Below are positions 41,731 to 53,362 of a stretch of 64,000 nt of DNA, piece by piece. Source of the stretch: Eunapius fragilis (lineage: Eukaryota > Porifera > Demospongiae > Spongillida > Spongillidae); NCBI GenBank assembly GCA_963681505.1, contig OY811973.1, positions 13,933,402 through 13,997,401 of the forward strand. The letters run 5' to 3'. A model generated the notes under the pieces. The model was not told where the DNA came from. It was given only the letters and a program-made list of their open reading frames with translations, and made no database searches. Numbering within the stretch: position 1 is the stretch's first letter; each line of letters begins with the position of its first letter. Made by a program: the position numbers and the translations under genes.

Positions 41731-42051
41731 TCTTAGCACTTGGCGTGGGCGCACGTGAATTGGACCCTGTAAACAGTGGTGCGAACGAGGCTCCTAACTA
41801 TAGATGGATAATAAGTTAACGGAGCGCGATCTGATTGGTCAATTGTAGGTAACCTCTCTCCCCCTCTGTCCGGCAGATGTAACACGGTGCATGTGTTGAA
41901 TGTGCTGCAATTCAGAATATCTTTTCGCATTCTCTCTTCGACGCCGCCTTCTTTTGTAAGAATGAATACCGATATCGCATGTATTTATTGCCCTATTCCA
42001 GTTTATAAGTCAGTCCTACTGAGGACATCACATGAAGTAACCTACTTGGAC

Positions 42052-42708
42052 ATGGATACATCACCTCCTCCCTCTTCTCCCCCTAGCGGTCACCACGTAT
42101 CACATCACGTGCTCAATCCCGCCCAAGGACAGCAGTATGTCTCTGCCCAGGACATTATTTACTTGCATGCACCCCCAGGAGAGCAGCAAAAAGATATTAT
42201 TTGTTTCTTCCCAGGGTATACACCAGGGTATACACCAGGGTATACACCAGGGTATACACCAGGGTATACACCGGGGTATACACCAGGGTATACACCAGGG
42301 TATACACCAGGGTATACACCAGGGTATACACCAGGGTATACACCAGGGTATACACCAGGGTATACACCAGGGTATACACCAGGGTATACACCAGGGTATA
42401 CACCAGGGTATACACCAGGGTATACACCAGGGTATACACCAGGGTATACACCAGGGTATACACCAGGGTATACACTAGGTGTCACCAGTAGGCTTCCCCT
42501 TTTACGCTATAGGTATCACCTCCTCCCCCCCTCCCTTTCTTTGCGTATCGGCCTGAAGCGGACAGCCAGCCTACCTTGTTTCAGTACTTTTAATGTCTTT
42601 TGTCCTGAGTGTCCACCCGAGGGTATATACAACTGGACATCCGGGTGGACAGCAAAAAAAGTTTTTGCCGCTCGGTCATGGAAGCCGGGGGGACCTAGTT
42701 GCATTTAA
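42052..42708 (+). other. Open frame with TPGY repeat array
   Basis: From ATG 42052 the frame reads MDTSPPPSSPPSGHHVSHHV, then QQYVSAQDIIYLHAPPGEQQ, then about 22 copies of Thr-Pro-Gly-Tyr encoded by a 12-bp minisatellite. It then runs into the left arm of a foldback element at about 42,600. The pre-repeat part is protein-like, but the C-terminal part is transposon sequence, so an intact gene is doubtful. Confidence 0.3.
42213..42476. repeat. 12-bp minisatellite GGGTATACACCA, about 22 copies
   Basis: A near-perfect array; one unit has CCGGGG and the last reads CACTAGG. The unit contains the palindrome GTATAC. All six frames stay open across it. Confidence 0.97.
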
Positions 42709-43056
42709 CGGTACTGGCCTGGCTTATAGAACAAGTTTTACCGAGACACGTAAGGCTTAAATCCTTTTGATACCAGTAAAACGAGCCGTGCTAGCGAACC
42801 TATCATTCCGCTCCGTGCGGTACATCGTATACCGGTACGATCGAGCTATACGGCCTAATGGATAGGTCCGCTTGCACGGCTCGTTTTACGGGTATCAAAA
42901 GGATTTAAAAGCCTTACTTATCTCGGCCCGATCCTATCTATAAGCAAGTACCGTAAAATGCAATTTGGCCCCTAGCTTCCATGACCGAACGGCAAAAACG
43001 TTTTTTGCTGTCCACCCGGGTGTCCAATTGTACCTCCGGGTAGTCACTCAGGACAA
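42600..43056. mobile_element. Foldback element, arms about 200 bp
   Basis: Left TTGTCCTGAGTGTCCACCCG pairs with right CACTCAGGACAATAG. Internal pairs include GACAGCAAAAAAAGTTTTTG and ATCCTTTTGATACC with GGTATCAAAAGGAT. The centre is near 42,835. There is no coding content. Confidence 0.88.
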
Positions 43057-43394
43057 TAGACGTTAACACCACCAAATGTCTTTGAATCCTATATGCCATC
43101 AACTTATTACTTGTTTCATGAGGTTTTTTTTTCATGAGATGAGCGCTAGATAGAGCATTGATTAATAGCCTAAATAAAACTACTAGTGATGCATGTTTTC
43201 ATCACCTTCACACCCTCACACCCTCCTGCAATATATATATATATAGATATGCAGTTTTGAATAATTTGAACCCGGCTAAGTAAGCAGTTTAGGAGAACAC
43301 TCGGACTCACAGACTGCAGTAGGTGACAATGGCATGGTGTCCGATTGGACTGCAACCGTTTATAGACCCCACCTCCACTCCCCACTCCCCCCAG

Positions 43395-43743
43395 ACATAT
43401 CAAGATCCTCTACTTGTGGAGGTGGTGAGTGCATCGTCAAGTCCATTGGACTTCCACCAAACCCGCACACGTTCGTATACTTGTTTTCTAGTTTACTGGT
43501 GATTATACGGAGATATACTGGTTTCCCCCAGCCACACCGCCACCGCCAATGTCAAGTCCCCTTCTCCATGTTGGGATTCCAAAGGTTACCACGCCTCGCT
43601 CCTCCGTACCAGGGCACACCCCTCCTCTTCCACCACTTACCAGTGACCACTTCCACAATGGGACACTTCGGCCCCATGCCATCCACGTTTGGAGAATCAC
43701 CCGTTTTTCAAAACAGGCCGGTACACACGCGCGAGCTCACTGA
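43395..43743 (+). CDS. Candidate 3' exons of an unrecognised Pro-rich protein
   Basis: Exon A (43395-43424, after CCCCCCAG, donor GTG|GTGAGT) encodes TYQDPLLVEV. Exon B (43492-43743, after TTTTCTAG) continues in phase 0 with FTGDYTEIYWFPPATPPPP and later VTTPRSSVPGHTPPLPPLTS, ending in TGA. An AATAAA near 43,956 could serve as the polyadenylation signal. The donor/acceptor pair and matching phase are the only support. The longer 164-codon frame overlapping it lacks splice logic. No domain recognised. Confidence 0.35.
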
Positions 43744-44641
43744 GAAAACGATGAAACAAAAATTCCTATACGTCCATGCATGGAGTGCAAAGCAAGAACC
43801 AACACATGTACTATACCTTCCAAAATGAAGATGAGAAATGCCTAACAAACGTTTGTGAACGTCAATCACAGTTAAAGTGTTCAGATTCACGGAGTAGTGC
43901 CCACGTGATGCGCTCCAATCCCTCTCTATGCTGTATACAAGGCACTCAGGATAAAAAATAAAAACAAAGTGACATCAAATATACAACGAAGATGGAAGTT
44001 TTGAAGCCCTAGCTGGCATTCACTCATTATCTCATACCATAGACAAGATATAAAATTTTAATTAAAATAAAATTGGTGATGTAGGATTTGTAGACAGCAA
44101 TTGAGTAAAAAGTAAGGAAACAAGGAATTACGGATATTAGGCATTTATTTAATCTGAACCTGCGGCAGCAGGTTCAATATAGGATTGATTGAGGGTTGAT
44201 GAATGTCATTAATAAAACTTCACTAGCGTCTGGAGGGACAACGGAGAAACGGATCACTTATCTCTTTATCGCGACGGAATGAGAGCACAACGATCTACAG
44301 TTCTACGTTGGTTCCGTGTCATAAAACGGTGTGGTTATAGAGAAACAAACAATTTCCTGTTTCTCGTGCCCAGTCCTAAAATAATTCTCCATCGTCGTCT
44401 TCTTCTTCTTCTTCTTAGGAAGGTATAACTCGAGCTAGGAACGGTTTAGAAGGACGGGAATAGTACCAATCGCTTCGAAATTCACCGGCACGTTATCCAT
44501 ATAGACACATATCAAGTTCTATTTTAAAATGTATAAATAGATTTTTATTAATAATTTTAAGTCTCTAACCTGCACTAAATATATTTGGTGTTCCTATCGC
44601 AGTTTAGTTGTTACTTTGGCTATTATAGTGAAGTTGCTAAA

Positions 44642-45118
44642 AATGCCTTCGTGTAATCAAAGAAGTGTCTAAGCAACGAGCGGAATACCTCCAGAAGCAA
44701 GACGAGAACAAAGCTAAAGCCCGAGCGCTCTACAAGGCCAATCAGAATGCCTCTGTTAGCGACAGCTACAAGGCCGATCCCGAAAAGAAGAAGGCCTCTG
44801 TGCGCTACAACTACAAGGCCGATCCCGAAAAGAAGGCTTCTGTACGCGATACCTACAAGGCCGATCCCGAAAAGAAGAAGGCTTCTGTATATGCGACAGT
44901 ACAACGCAGATATTGAATCTATAAGCGATCTGCTAAAAGGCGGCGATATGAAGAGGACCTCGAGGAGAACCGTGCTGCTAAAAGGTGGATATATGAAAAG
45001 GACCTGGAGGAGAACCGTGCTGCTAAAAGGCGGCGATATGAAGAGGACCTCGAGGCAAACCGCGCTGATAATAGACAGAAATACGAGGACAATTCAGCTG
45101 CCATTAAAGCGTCTAAAT
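44642..45118 (+). pseudogene. Remnant encoding a KADPEKK-repeat protein
   Basis: Frames encode SKQRAEYLQKQDENKAKARA followed by three copies of YKADPEKKKASVR, then in other frames Lys/Arg/Glu-rich repeats (RRYEEDLEENRAAKRR-like). The ATG at 44642 is out of frame with the repeat, and frames switch several times, so it is broken. Such basic repeats are, from memory, common in repetitive ORFs of sponges and cnidarians. Function unknown. Confidence 0.55.
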
Positions 45119-45269
45119 AGAGTCGGTATTGGAATGACCCCGCTGTCCGATTGGCTAAATGTGCTTCCGAGAGGACGCGGTACCGCAGGGGTCACAGAAC
45201 TACCACTACCACCCAAAGGTATGTTATGGCATGTTGTATTAACATTAAAAAGCTGTGTATGCAACATTT

Positions 45270-45352
45270 GCATAGTCGGGCGGCCCGTTTGGTCGGGCTT
45301 GTCACCCTACTACCTGACCAAACGCGGTAGTAGGGCCCGCCCGACTATGTAC
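45270..45352. repeat. Short hairpin
   Basis: CATAGTCGGGCGG ... CCGCCCGACTATG, with an inner CCCTACTACC / GGTAGTAGGG pair. It resembles a tiny foldback insertion inside the 2.7-kb element. Confidence 0.7.
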
Positions 45353-45844
45353 AGCACGGATCTGCACAAAACCATTCACTAAAGCATGCATGGTGACTCA
45401 ACTGTGTGTATTACAGTAGATTGTTTTAATCTGATAAGGCTTCCTTACATTGTACTTATCGATCTACACTGAGCCATGTAGTTCACTTCCTGAGTTCCCA
45501 CACTATCCATCTATACAAAAGTCGGCTACACCTCCATGTTTAGATGGGAGCATTATTACTGGATCAAATTTGACCAATAGATTTTTAGCAAAACTGATAC
45601 ACATACACCCCTTCCCTCCCTGTCATTTATATGATAGAATTGGACCAATAGAATCGGACCAATAGAATCATAGCACAGTCTACACACGTGTTAAGGCTTT
45701 GCAAGGTATAAAGATCATTCACCCGCTGAATAGTGCACTTTGCAAAAAAGAGGTAAATATTTAATAATACTATGTGGATTCTAGGCTTTGCACTATAAAG
45801 AAAGAGGTAAAAATTTAATCATACTCTCTGTCACGTACATGTAG

Positions 45845-46228
45845 ATGGCAGCTGAAGACCTCAGATGTTTTTTCACCAACAAGGGGTCAGAGGAGGAAGA
45901 GGATGACTACATTCATCCTCTGACTCCTCTCCCCTTCACCCCGCCACCACCATCACCAGTGCTGCCCCCACCACCACCACCAGTGCTGCCCCCACCGGCG
46001 CTCTCGCCGGCACCACCAGCGCTGTCCCCACCACCACCACCAGCACTGTCCCTACCACCACCACCAGCGCTGCCCCCATCATCACCAGCCGTGCTGCCCA
46101 CCAGGCCCACCTGGCCAGAACAAGCATGGCGAGGAGGACGGCCCCGAAGAAGAAGAGGGTGTGGGCGAGGACACATCATCATACATTCTACTAATTCTTA
46201 TTATAATTATAATAATTATGATTATTGA
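45845..46228 (+). CDS. Hypothetical Pro-rich ORF within the 2.7-kb element
   Basis: 127 residues from ATG: MAAEDLRCFFTNKGSEEEED, then a long Pro/Ala/Leu/Ser repeat region (about residues 30-95), then an Arg-rich segment and a Tyr/Asn-rich end. It stops 30 bp before a family A MITE. Codon-level repetitiveness and lack of a domain make it uncertain. Confidence 0.3.
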   Translation: MAAEDLRCFFTNKGSEEEEDDYIHPLTPLPFTPPPPSPVLPPPPPPVLPPPALSPAPPALSPPPPPALSLPPPPALPPSSPAVLPTRPTWPEQAWRGGRPRRRRGCGRGHIIIHSTNSYYNYNNYDY

Positions 46229-46257
46229 CTACGATAGGGCGAAAAAAAACTTATGAA

Positions 46258-46550
46258 ACAAGTAAATAAAAACATTCTCTAACGAGAGAGTTGTTGGTAT
46301 ATAGGATTGACCAATGGTGGTGTAAAAAGCATGGAAACAAGAGTGACAGAAATTTTACTGGAAATTTGAAATAGGCCTATATTTAGCACACTTACAATAT
46401 AACAGTGCATGCCTGACTGGGCTAAATATAGGCCTATTTCAAATTTCCAGTAAAATTTCTGTCACTCTTGTTTCCATGCTTTTTACACCACCATTGGTCA
46501 ATCCTATATACCAACAACTCTCTCGTTAGAGAATGTTTTTATTTACTTGT
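46258..46550. mobile_element. Foldback MITE, family A copy 4
   Basis: ACAAGTAAATAAAAACATTC to its reverse complement ending ATTTACTTGT. The arms are essentially perfect over about 130 bp around GGCCTATATTTAGC / GCTAAATATAGGCC. It is nested within the 2.7-kb TIR element. Confidence 0.95.
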
Positions 46551-47046
46551 TATAAATATTACATACCTACATTTAGCGGCACAGAATTTCAAGGAGGTAG
46601 ATTTGCTAAATAATGTAGGTCTGTAATATTTATAATTAAATGAATGCCTAATATCCGTAATTCCTTGTTTCCTTACTTTTTACTCAATTGCTGTCTACAA
46701 ATCCTACATCACCAATTTTATTTTAATTAAATTTTTATGTCTTGTTTCACACATTTTTATGCATGAGAATAAACGAAGGAGGAAATATATATGCATATTT
46801 AGGCATGTATTGGGCAACCTTACAATCATACTCTATCGTAGCACAAGAGACCGTTTGATCTGCTCACATGCAATCGAACAGTGGGCAAGGGTGGGGTGCG
46901 GGAGCAAGGCACGCCTACTCCCAGCTAGGCACTGTACATGTAAGCCGGGATCCGCCTCTGGTAATAATCATATCAGAGATACATGTATTGAATAATCGTG
47001 CCACTGTGACGTGTCATGCAATATTACTTCGCATGGTGAGGAAGTA

Positions 47047-47308
47047 CCGTAAAGTACCACGAATAAGCTCCCCCCCCCTCCGCCCCCACCGAAAAAAAAT
47101 GGCTCGTGTTTAAACGAGCGTATCTTCGTAATGGTTAACGCTTCCGCGTACCTGTTTCCACATTTCAGGAAAGGAATGGTACTCCAACAGGATTTTAAAG
47201 AACGGCACGCAGCTGCGTTCATGATTACGAAGATACGCTCGTTTAAACGCGAGACAATTTTTTTCGGTGGGGGCGGAGGGGGGGGAGCTTATTCGTGGTA
47301 CTTTACGG
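47047..47308. mobile_element. TIR element with TA target duplication
   Basis: TIR CCGTAAAGTACCACGAATAA (left) is repeated exactly in reverse at the right; arms are about 80 bp and contain C- or G-runs and GTTTAAACGAGCGTATCTTC. TA flanks both ends, consistent with a Tc1/mariner-type MITE. Confidence 0.8.
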
Positions 47309-47699
47309 TAATTCATCCCGACGCAATCACACGCATGCACTTATCTAAACTGTCTTAACACAGCGAAACCGCTATCCGGAGACGGGTTGCAACGGTACTC
47401 CGTCTCTTTCGAACACGACGGGCTTCTACGTAAATGTCACGGAAACGTTTAGTGACGGTGCCCGTGTATGTGCAATGGTAATCGACGAACGCTACAGCAC
47501 GGTACCGTCCACATAGTTATTGACGTCATGGTCACATGATTATTATTATTATTATTCTGACTGATGTAAGTGAAAATGAGCGGCAAGCGACGCTACTGTC
47601 ACCACTGTGGGGAATACGTGTGTAGATCTACATGTACATGTCCTGTCCAGAATGCTTCAAAATCAGCAGATACTGGTCTCCTGGGAGGTGTGGACCTTC

Positions 47700-48822
47700 C
47701 AGTAGCGGATCCAGCGAGGGGGTCCTGGGGGTCCGGACCCCCCCCCCTCAATAATGATGATTACGTAATTAACTGAACTTAATCACGTGCTTCGCTGGTC
47801 GTGAAAACAGAATTGATTATCGTGTTGCTCTACTGGTTGATACATTGACACAGGCCCGTAGCCAGGAGGTTTGGTGGGGGGCGATCTATAACAAAGACAG
47901 CGGAACTATAGAGATGTGGACCGGAGTTGAATCCAGAAGCGGTGGTTGAAGAGTTTACTCGTCGTTACCCACGCAGGCTTTTGCTTTTGTTAATGAACCC
48001 TTTTTCAGAGTATAGCTAGCCCAAAGGTTATACTTGATGCTGTCAATATTAAGTTGTTTAGGAACAGTATCATTGTGAAAAGTGCTTTAATTTTCATGCC
48101 AAATAAATGGGAAACTTAAAAAAGCGGCTGGGCTGTGAAGTGCTTTAATTTTCATGCCAAATAAATGGGAAACTTAAAAAAGCGGCTGGGCTGTGAAGTG
48201 CTTTAATTTCCATGCCAAATAAATGGGAAACTTAAAAAAGCGGCTGGGCTGTGAAGTGCTTTAATTTTCATGCCAAATAAATGGGAAACTTAAAAAAGCG
48301 GCTGGGCTGTGAAGTGCTTTAATTTCCATGCCAAATAAATGGGAAACTTAAAAAAGCGGCTGGGCTGTGAAGTGCTTTAACTTTCATGCCAAATAAATGG
48401 GAAACTTAAAAAAGCGGCTGGGCTGTGAAGTGCTTTAATTTCCATGCCAAATAAATGGGAAACTTAAGAAAGCGGCTGGGCTGTGAAGTGCTTTAATTTT
48501 CATGCCAAATAAATGGGAAACTTAAAAAAGCGGCTGGGCTGTGAAGTGCTTTAATTTCCATGCCAAATAAATGGGAAACTTAAAAAAGCGGCTGGGCTGT
48601 GAAGTGCCTTAATTTTCATGCCAAATGAATGGGAAACTTAAAAAAGCGGCTGGGCTGTGAAGTGCTTTAATTTTCATGCCAAATAAATGGGAAACTTAAA
48701 AAAGCGGCTGGGGCTTTGCCCCAGGCCCCGCCACGGGAGGGGGCACACCCCTCCCACACCCACCCCCTTCATGAATTTGATTTTAGACCCCCCCCCTTCC
48801 GGAATTCCTGGATCCGCCACTG
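47700..48822. mobile_element. CAGT(A/G)GCGGATCCAG-family TIR element with CCTTC duplication
   Basis: Left end CAGTAGCGGATCCAGCGAGG, right end (reverse complement) CAGTGGCGGATCCAGGAATT. CCTTC flanks both sides (47695-47699, 48823-48827). G/C runs lie just inside both ends. Most of the interior is a 58-bp tandem array. No transposase ORF is present. Confidence 0.85.
48083..48714. repeat. 58-bp tandem array, about 11 copies
   Basis: The unit is GAAGTGCTTTAATTTTCATG, then CCAAATAAATGGGAAACTTA, then AAAAAGCGGCTGGGCTGT. A T/C variant (AATTTTC versus AATTTCC) alternates over much of the array, pointing to dimer-wise expansion. Confidence 0.97.
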
Positions 48823-48964
48823 CCTTCACGGGCGTGGCCTCATCAGGTAAATGTGTCGGTAGGCGCCATTTTTGTTGTGACGAACCCCCTTCTTTCAGTC
48901 TACAGGAATAGGTTGTAACGCGGAAGTACGTGCTTTTCGTTATGTAAGTTGATATCTGATACTT

Positions 48965-49295
48965 ACTTGTATTTCCTCTCGCTTACCCTTTCCACGAACG
49001 TACTCTGGAGCGCCATGAGGTATGTCAATGTGTCACAAGATCTCTTTTTTTTTTTTTGTAACAGATGAACGTTTGCTGGCAAGAGAGTTGTGCCTTGCGC
49101 ATGCACTCTTTCCAATCTGTAAGTTGTTGTATTATTATTGTTGGGCTTATGATTTTTGTTTCCTCGCTTACAGTCGAAGTTACTTTGTTTGTCTTTGGAG
49201 CGCAATGAGGTATGTGCAAAAGAATCTCTTTTTCTCACCTGCGACTTTTTGTAACAGATGAAGGTTTGATGACGAGAGAGTTGTGCGACTGTCGT
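48965..49295. repeat. Imperfect tandem duplication with exon-like ends
   Basis: Two copies about 180 bp apart share CCTCGCTTAC, TGGAGCGC(A/C)ATGAGGTATGT, an ATCTCTTTTT run and GTAACAGATGAA(C/G)GTTTG. Each contains a donor-like GAGGTATGT and an acceptor-like TTTGTAACAG. Possible duplicated small exons; no protein is recognised. Confidence 0.5.
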
Positions 49296-49299
49296 ACAG

Positions 49300-50260
<961 letters not shown>

Positions 50261-50726
50261 ATCAGGTCAGGGGAGGACAACCTTGCTGCAGGAAGGTGTG
50301 CTTTCATTTTTTTTTTTTTGCACATCACTCACTCAACCCTTCGCGCTCTCCTTACTTTCCGGATCAAGCCAGTATTGGGCCTTCGCGCTCTCCTTACATG
50401 TAATTCTTACTTTCCGGATCAAGCCAGTACTGGGCCTTCATGCCTGTATTGGGCCTTCATGCTATCCTTTTTACTCTCAGGATCGGCTTTGTAGCGCTTC
50501 CTGTCGCAAGTCTTCTTTTTTTCATGCGCTTCTTGAAAACTGTCACGCTCCTCAATACTGATCTTGCGACTCGCCAACACAACAGTCATCATTTAACTTT
50601 GCGATCTTCTTTGCACATTTCTTTTCTCTTCGCGATCGACGTGACGGCATGTTGAAGAAAACAAACCAGACATGCACGTCAAGCTTTTGGTACAACCGTG
50701 ACAACAACTGTAGCGCACTACATGTA

Positions 50727-52282
50727 TAGACCCCGATACATGTAAGTGGCTGGTATGAATATTCACTATGAATACATTTATTACGTGGCTATCCTCCATC
50801 TTGACGGGCAAATTTTCATTGGGTTGTACGAGAACCTATTGTGTTAACGATGCCAGAGTTCCAGCAGATCCAGTTCAGCGACAGAGATGGTATATTAGGA
50901 TTTACACTAATGTATTGCATGATTGATTTCACCAAAGACATGGGAAACACCCTTTCAGTACGCTTGGCAATCTGACCAAACACTGACATTGTTATGCGGC
51001 CAAGTCGATAGTCAAACCATAAAGTGAAATGAGATTGCTCTCTAGTACACTTCTCAACAAACAAGATTTCATCCAAGCTATATTTTACTGCCAGTGTTTC
51101 ATGCACAGCCTCTGACAATTTAACAAGTTCATGTGATGTGGATTGAGTGTGCATGCTTGTGGTTATATAGACTGGTGAGTAAAGGAGGTAGATTGCTTTC
51201 TACATCTCTTTGTTGAGATGATTTAGATGTTGGCTCATATCCAGGAGTTACAGTGAACAGTACCTGGGTGCACTTGGATATACCTTGTGGATTGCATCAA
51301 ATAGAACCATTTTCTTCAACATTGGTAATGGATGATGTGGTGATGTGGAAATATTAGAACAGTGATGTCTTTAATTGACTTTAGGTCTTTCAAAGTTGAT
51401 CTCTTGAATGCTGGGTTGATTGTTTTGCCTGTTCATAGCTAACTTTTTAAACTGCATTTATAAAAGTGCTGCTTACCTTCTTGCAATTGGTTCCAACACA
51501 TGGAAGAGAAGTACTAATCTGGCTGTTAATATCTGAACTATTAAATAGCACTGCATCGAGTGCAGCCACATGTGAGCACACTTCCCCTAAGCTAAAAGAC
51601 AGTAATTTGTAGTGTCAGTACAATAAAAATGAATGTATCACACTCAGCCATACATGCATGTGTAGTGTGCAGTCACAATTGATTAAGATCAACTGCCACC
51701 CAGGGCTCAGATGGTTAATCATTCAACTCCTGTGATGGATTAGCCTTTGCTTTTAAGATGCAATGTGTGCCTTCTATGCCTATGCTGTGATAAATAACGG
51801 TTTGAACCCAACCATGTCCCAATGCACACCATTTAGGGCAATAAACCTCTGATAATAGTGTAAGCTTCAATACTTTTGTATGCCTTGAGCTTCTCCAGTG
51901 TGTATCTCAATAAAGTATATGTACACAAGCTTGGAAAGTCCACAGGGGCCATAACAATGTGTCATCAATCCATCCAGTGCTGGGAAACTGATAAAGGTTG
52001 ACGCTTGCGAGAGTTGACATGTTTGGCTCACCCACCCTGACCTCCCACACAGTCTTCACATAGCGATCTAAATCGAGTCCTTGCAAGGTAGAAGTGTAGT
52101 TCTTAGTCATTGGTAGAACGTTGTAGAGAAAAGTCGGCCGTTTGCTCGTCAGTATGGCCACGTGCTAGTGATGTCGTATGAAAATTTGCCCGTCAAGATG
52201 GAGGATAGCAACGGTTGCCACGTAATAAATGTATTCATAGTGATTATTCATACCAGCCACTTATCGCCAAAAGGGGTCTATA
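50727..52282. mobile_element. 1.55-kb TIR element with SWIM/YqaJ-type coding remnants
   Basis: The left arm (TAGACCCC ... AAGTGGCTGGTATGAATA ... TTATTACGTGGC ... GATGGAGGATAGC region) is mirrored at the right end, GGGGTCTA at 52,27x, over about 90-100 bp. TA is present outside both ends. The minus strand interior encodes exons of a SWIM-YqaJ-type protein. Confidence 0.7.
50816..52161 (-). pseudogene. SWIM zinc-finger plus YqaJ-like nuclease protein, degenerate
   Basis: Three coding blocks in order on the minus strand: an N-terminal block open to 52161 (TSKRPTFLYNVLPMTKNYTS, WEVRVGEPNM); a spliced exon 51477-51591 (TTTTAG acceptor, AAGAAG|GTAAGC donor) with GEVCSHVAALDAVLFNSS and TSLPCVGTNCKK, the SWIM-type CxH core; and a block from 51154 with CTREQSHFTLWFDYRLGRIT, resembling the YqaJ exonuclease start. 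The YqaJ active-site region downstream is not complete and the frame ends in the left arm. Such proteins recur in animal transposable elements, which fits its position inside inverted repeats. Confidence 0.6.
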
Positions 52283-52485
52283 GAGTTCAACCACACGTTC
52301 CCGCCCACTTTTATGTCTTCCAAAGGCCGATAAAATCTGTTGTGGGCTAACTAACAAAACTAAGTTTGCTAGAGATTGAAATTTGTGTCAAGCATAACTC
52401 TCGTTACTAACATAATAAAACAAATCCAACTCGACAATAAGTTTCTACTTGTTGGTTCTAGTGCTTCCGCATAACGGCTAACATT

Positions 52486-52771
52486 ACAAGTAAAGAAAAA
52501 CATTCTCTAACGAGAAAGTTGGTGGGATATAGGAATTGGAAGCAAAGGTGGTGTAAAAAGGAGGGGAACAAGGTTTTGAGAAAAGGGTAAATGAGACAAA
52601 AATCCTATATTTAGCACGTGTAAATGTAACAGAAAGAAGTGCTAAATATAGGATTTTTGTCTCATTACCCTTTTCTCAAAACCTTGTTCCCCTCCTTTTT
52701 ACATCACCTTTGCTTCCAATTCCTATATCCCACCAACTTTCTCGTTAGAGAATGTTTTTTTCTTTACTTGT
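52486..52771. mobile_element. Foldback MITE, family A copy 5
   Basis: ACAAGTAAAGAAAAACATTC to its reverse complement ending TTACTTGT, closest to copy 2 in sequence. The centre is TCCTATATTTAGCACGTG. It is followed by module B and flanked, together with it, by 35-bp direct repeats. Confidence 0.93.
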
Positions 52772-52989
52772 TCCCTCTATTTTTTCATTATCATTTTTTA
52801 TGGATTATTAATAATGGCAAGTGCCCCCCCCCCGCTTCAATTACCGTCACGAGTAGATGCCCGCTTTTAACGCGGGAGAATTCTAACTCGTCGTCTGCTC
52901 TCCTCATTTGTTTGCACAATTCTAAATATACGTAAATGTCGCCATGGGAACGCTTCTATCTAACACTAGGCATTACGTAACGATGACGT

Positions 52990-53362
52990 ATGTCCGTTTC
53001 ATGCTTTATTCATATATCTGATACCTGAAGATGTCCTTCCAGAAGATTCTAAAGCGATTGGTAAAAAATATAATTTGCGCTCTTTAAAACCATTCCTATC
53101 CGGAGTTATACTCACCCGAGAAGAAGAAGAAGACGACGACGACGACGACGACGACGACGGAAAAGATTTGGCCTGGGGACGAGGCAAAACACGAACTTTT
53201 TTGTTCTCTTAAAGGAAACAGTTTGAAGACTGGAGTAAAGCATTAAAATGACCGTCTTTGCCTTCTGGTTCGATAGCAATAAAGAGCAACACTATCCGTT
53301 TCTCGGTACGCGAGTTATACGCGGGTCGCGATTTTATAATGATTTCACGACCCGGGTCAATT
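52990..53362. mobile_element. Module B copy, reverse orientation
   Basis: Reads, in reverse, the same motif order as 32.3 and 44.2 kb: AAGATTCTAAAGCGATTGG, a GAAGAAGAAGACGACGAC run, and an end palindrome GACCCGGGTC followed by AATTCCTATATA. The flanking 52,800-52,990 matches 23,500-23,760 in reverse. Confidence 0.65.

Larger units (their letters stand above)
44043..46745. mobile_element. 2.7-kb TIR element carrying module B and ORF remnants
   Basis: The left end ACAAGATATAAAATTTTAAT and the reverse complement of the right end, ACAAGACATAAAAATTTAAT, continue as matching arms for about 110 bp (TTGGTGATGTAGGATTTG ... CAATTGAGTAAAAAGTAAGG ... AATTACGGATATTAGGC). The arm layout (ACAAG start, TAGGATT, TAAAAAG, GGAAACAAG) parallels the family A MITEs, so this looks like a larger relative. 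Inside are module B (44,155-44,500), a lysine-rich repeat ORF remnant, a Pro-rich ORF and a nested family A MITE (46258-46550). No transposase was recognised and the target duplication is unclear. Confidence 0.7.
47576..48846 (+). pseudogene. Zinc-finger-like exon split by a transposon
   Basis: ATG 47576 starts MSGKRRYCHHCGEYVCRSTC, a Cys/His-rich segment recalling N-terminal zinc-finger-like pieces of repetitive transposon-type proteins. The frame runs to 47699, is interrupted by the 1.12-kb element at 47700-48822, and resumes after the second target copy. It then reaches a donor (CATCAG|GTAAAT). With the insertion, translation ends inside the element at 47,776. Whether the split exon belonged to a host gene or another transposon is unknown. 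Confidence 0.5.

Noticed and set aside
43334..43828. 164-codon Pro-rich frame
   Set aside because: It has no splice logic and is out of frame with the exon pair that does show matching donor, acceptor and phase.
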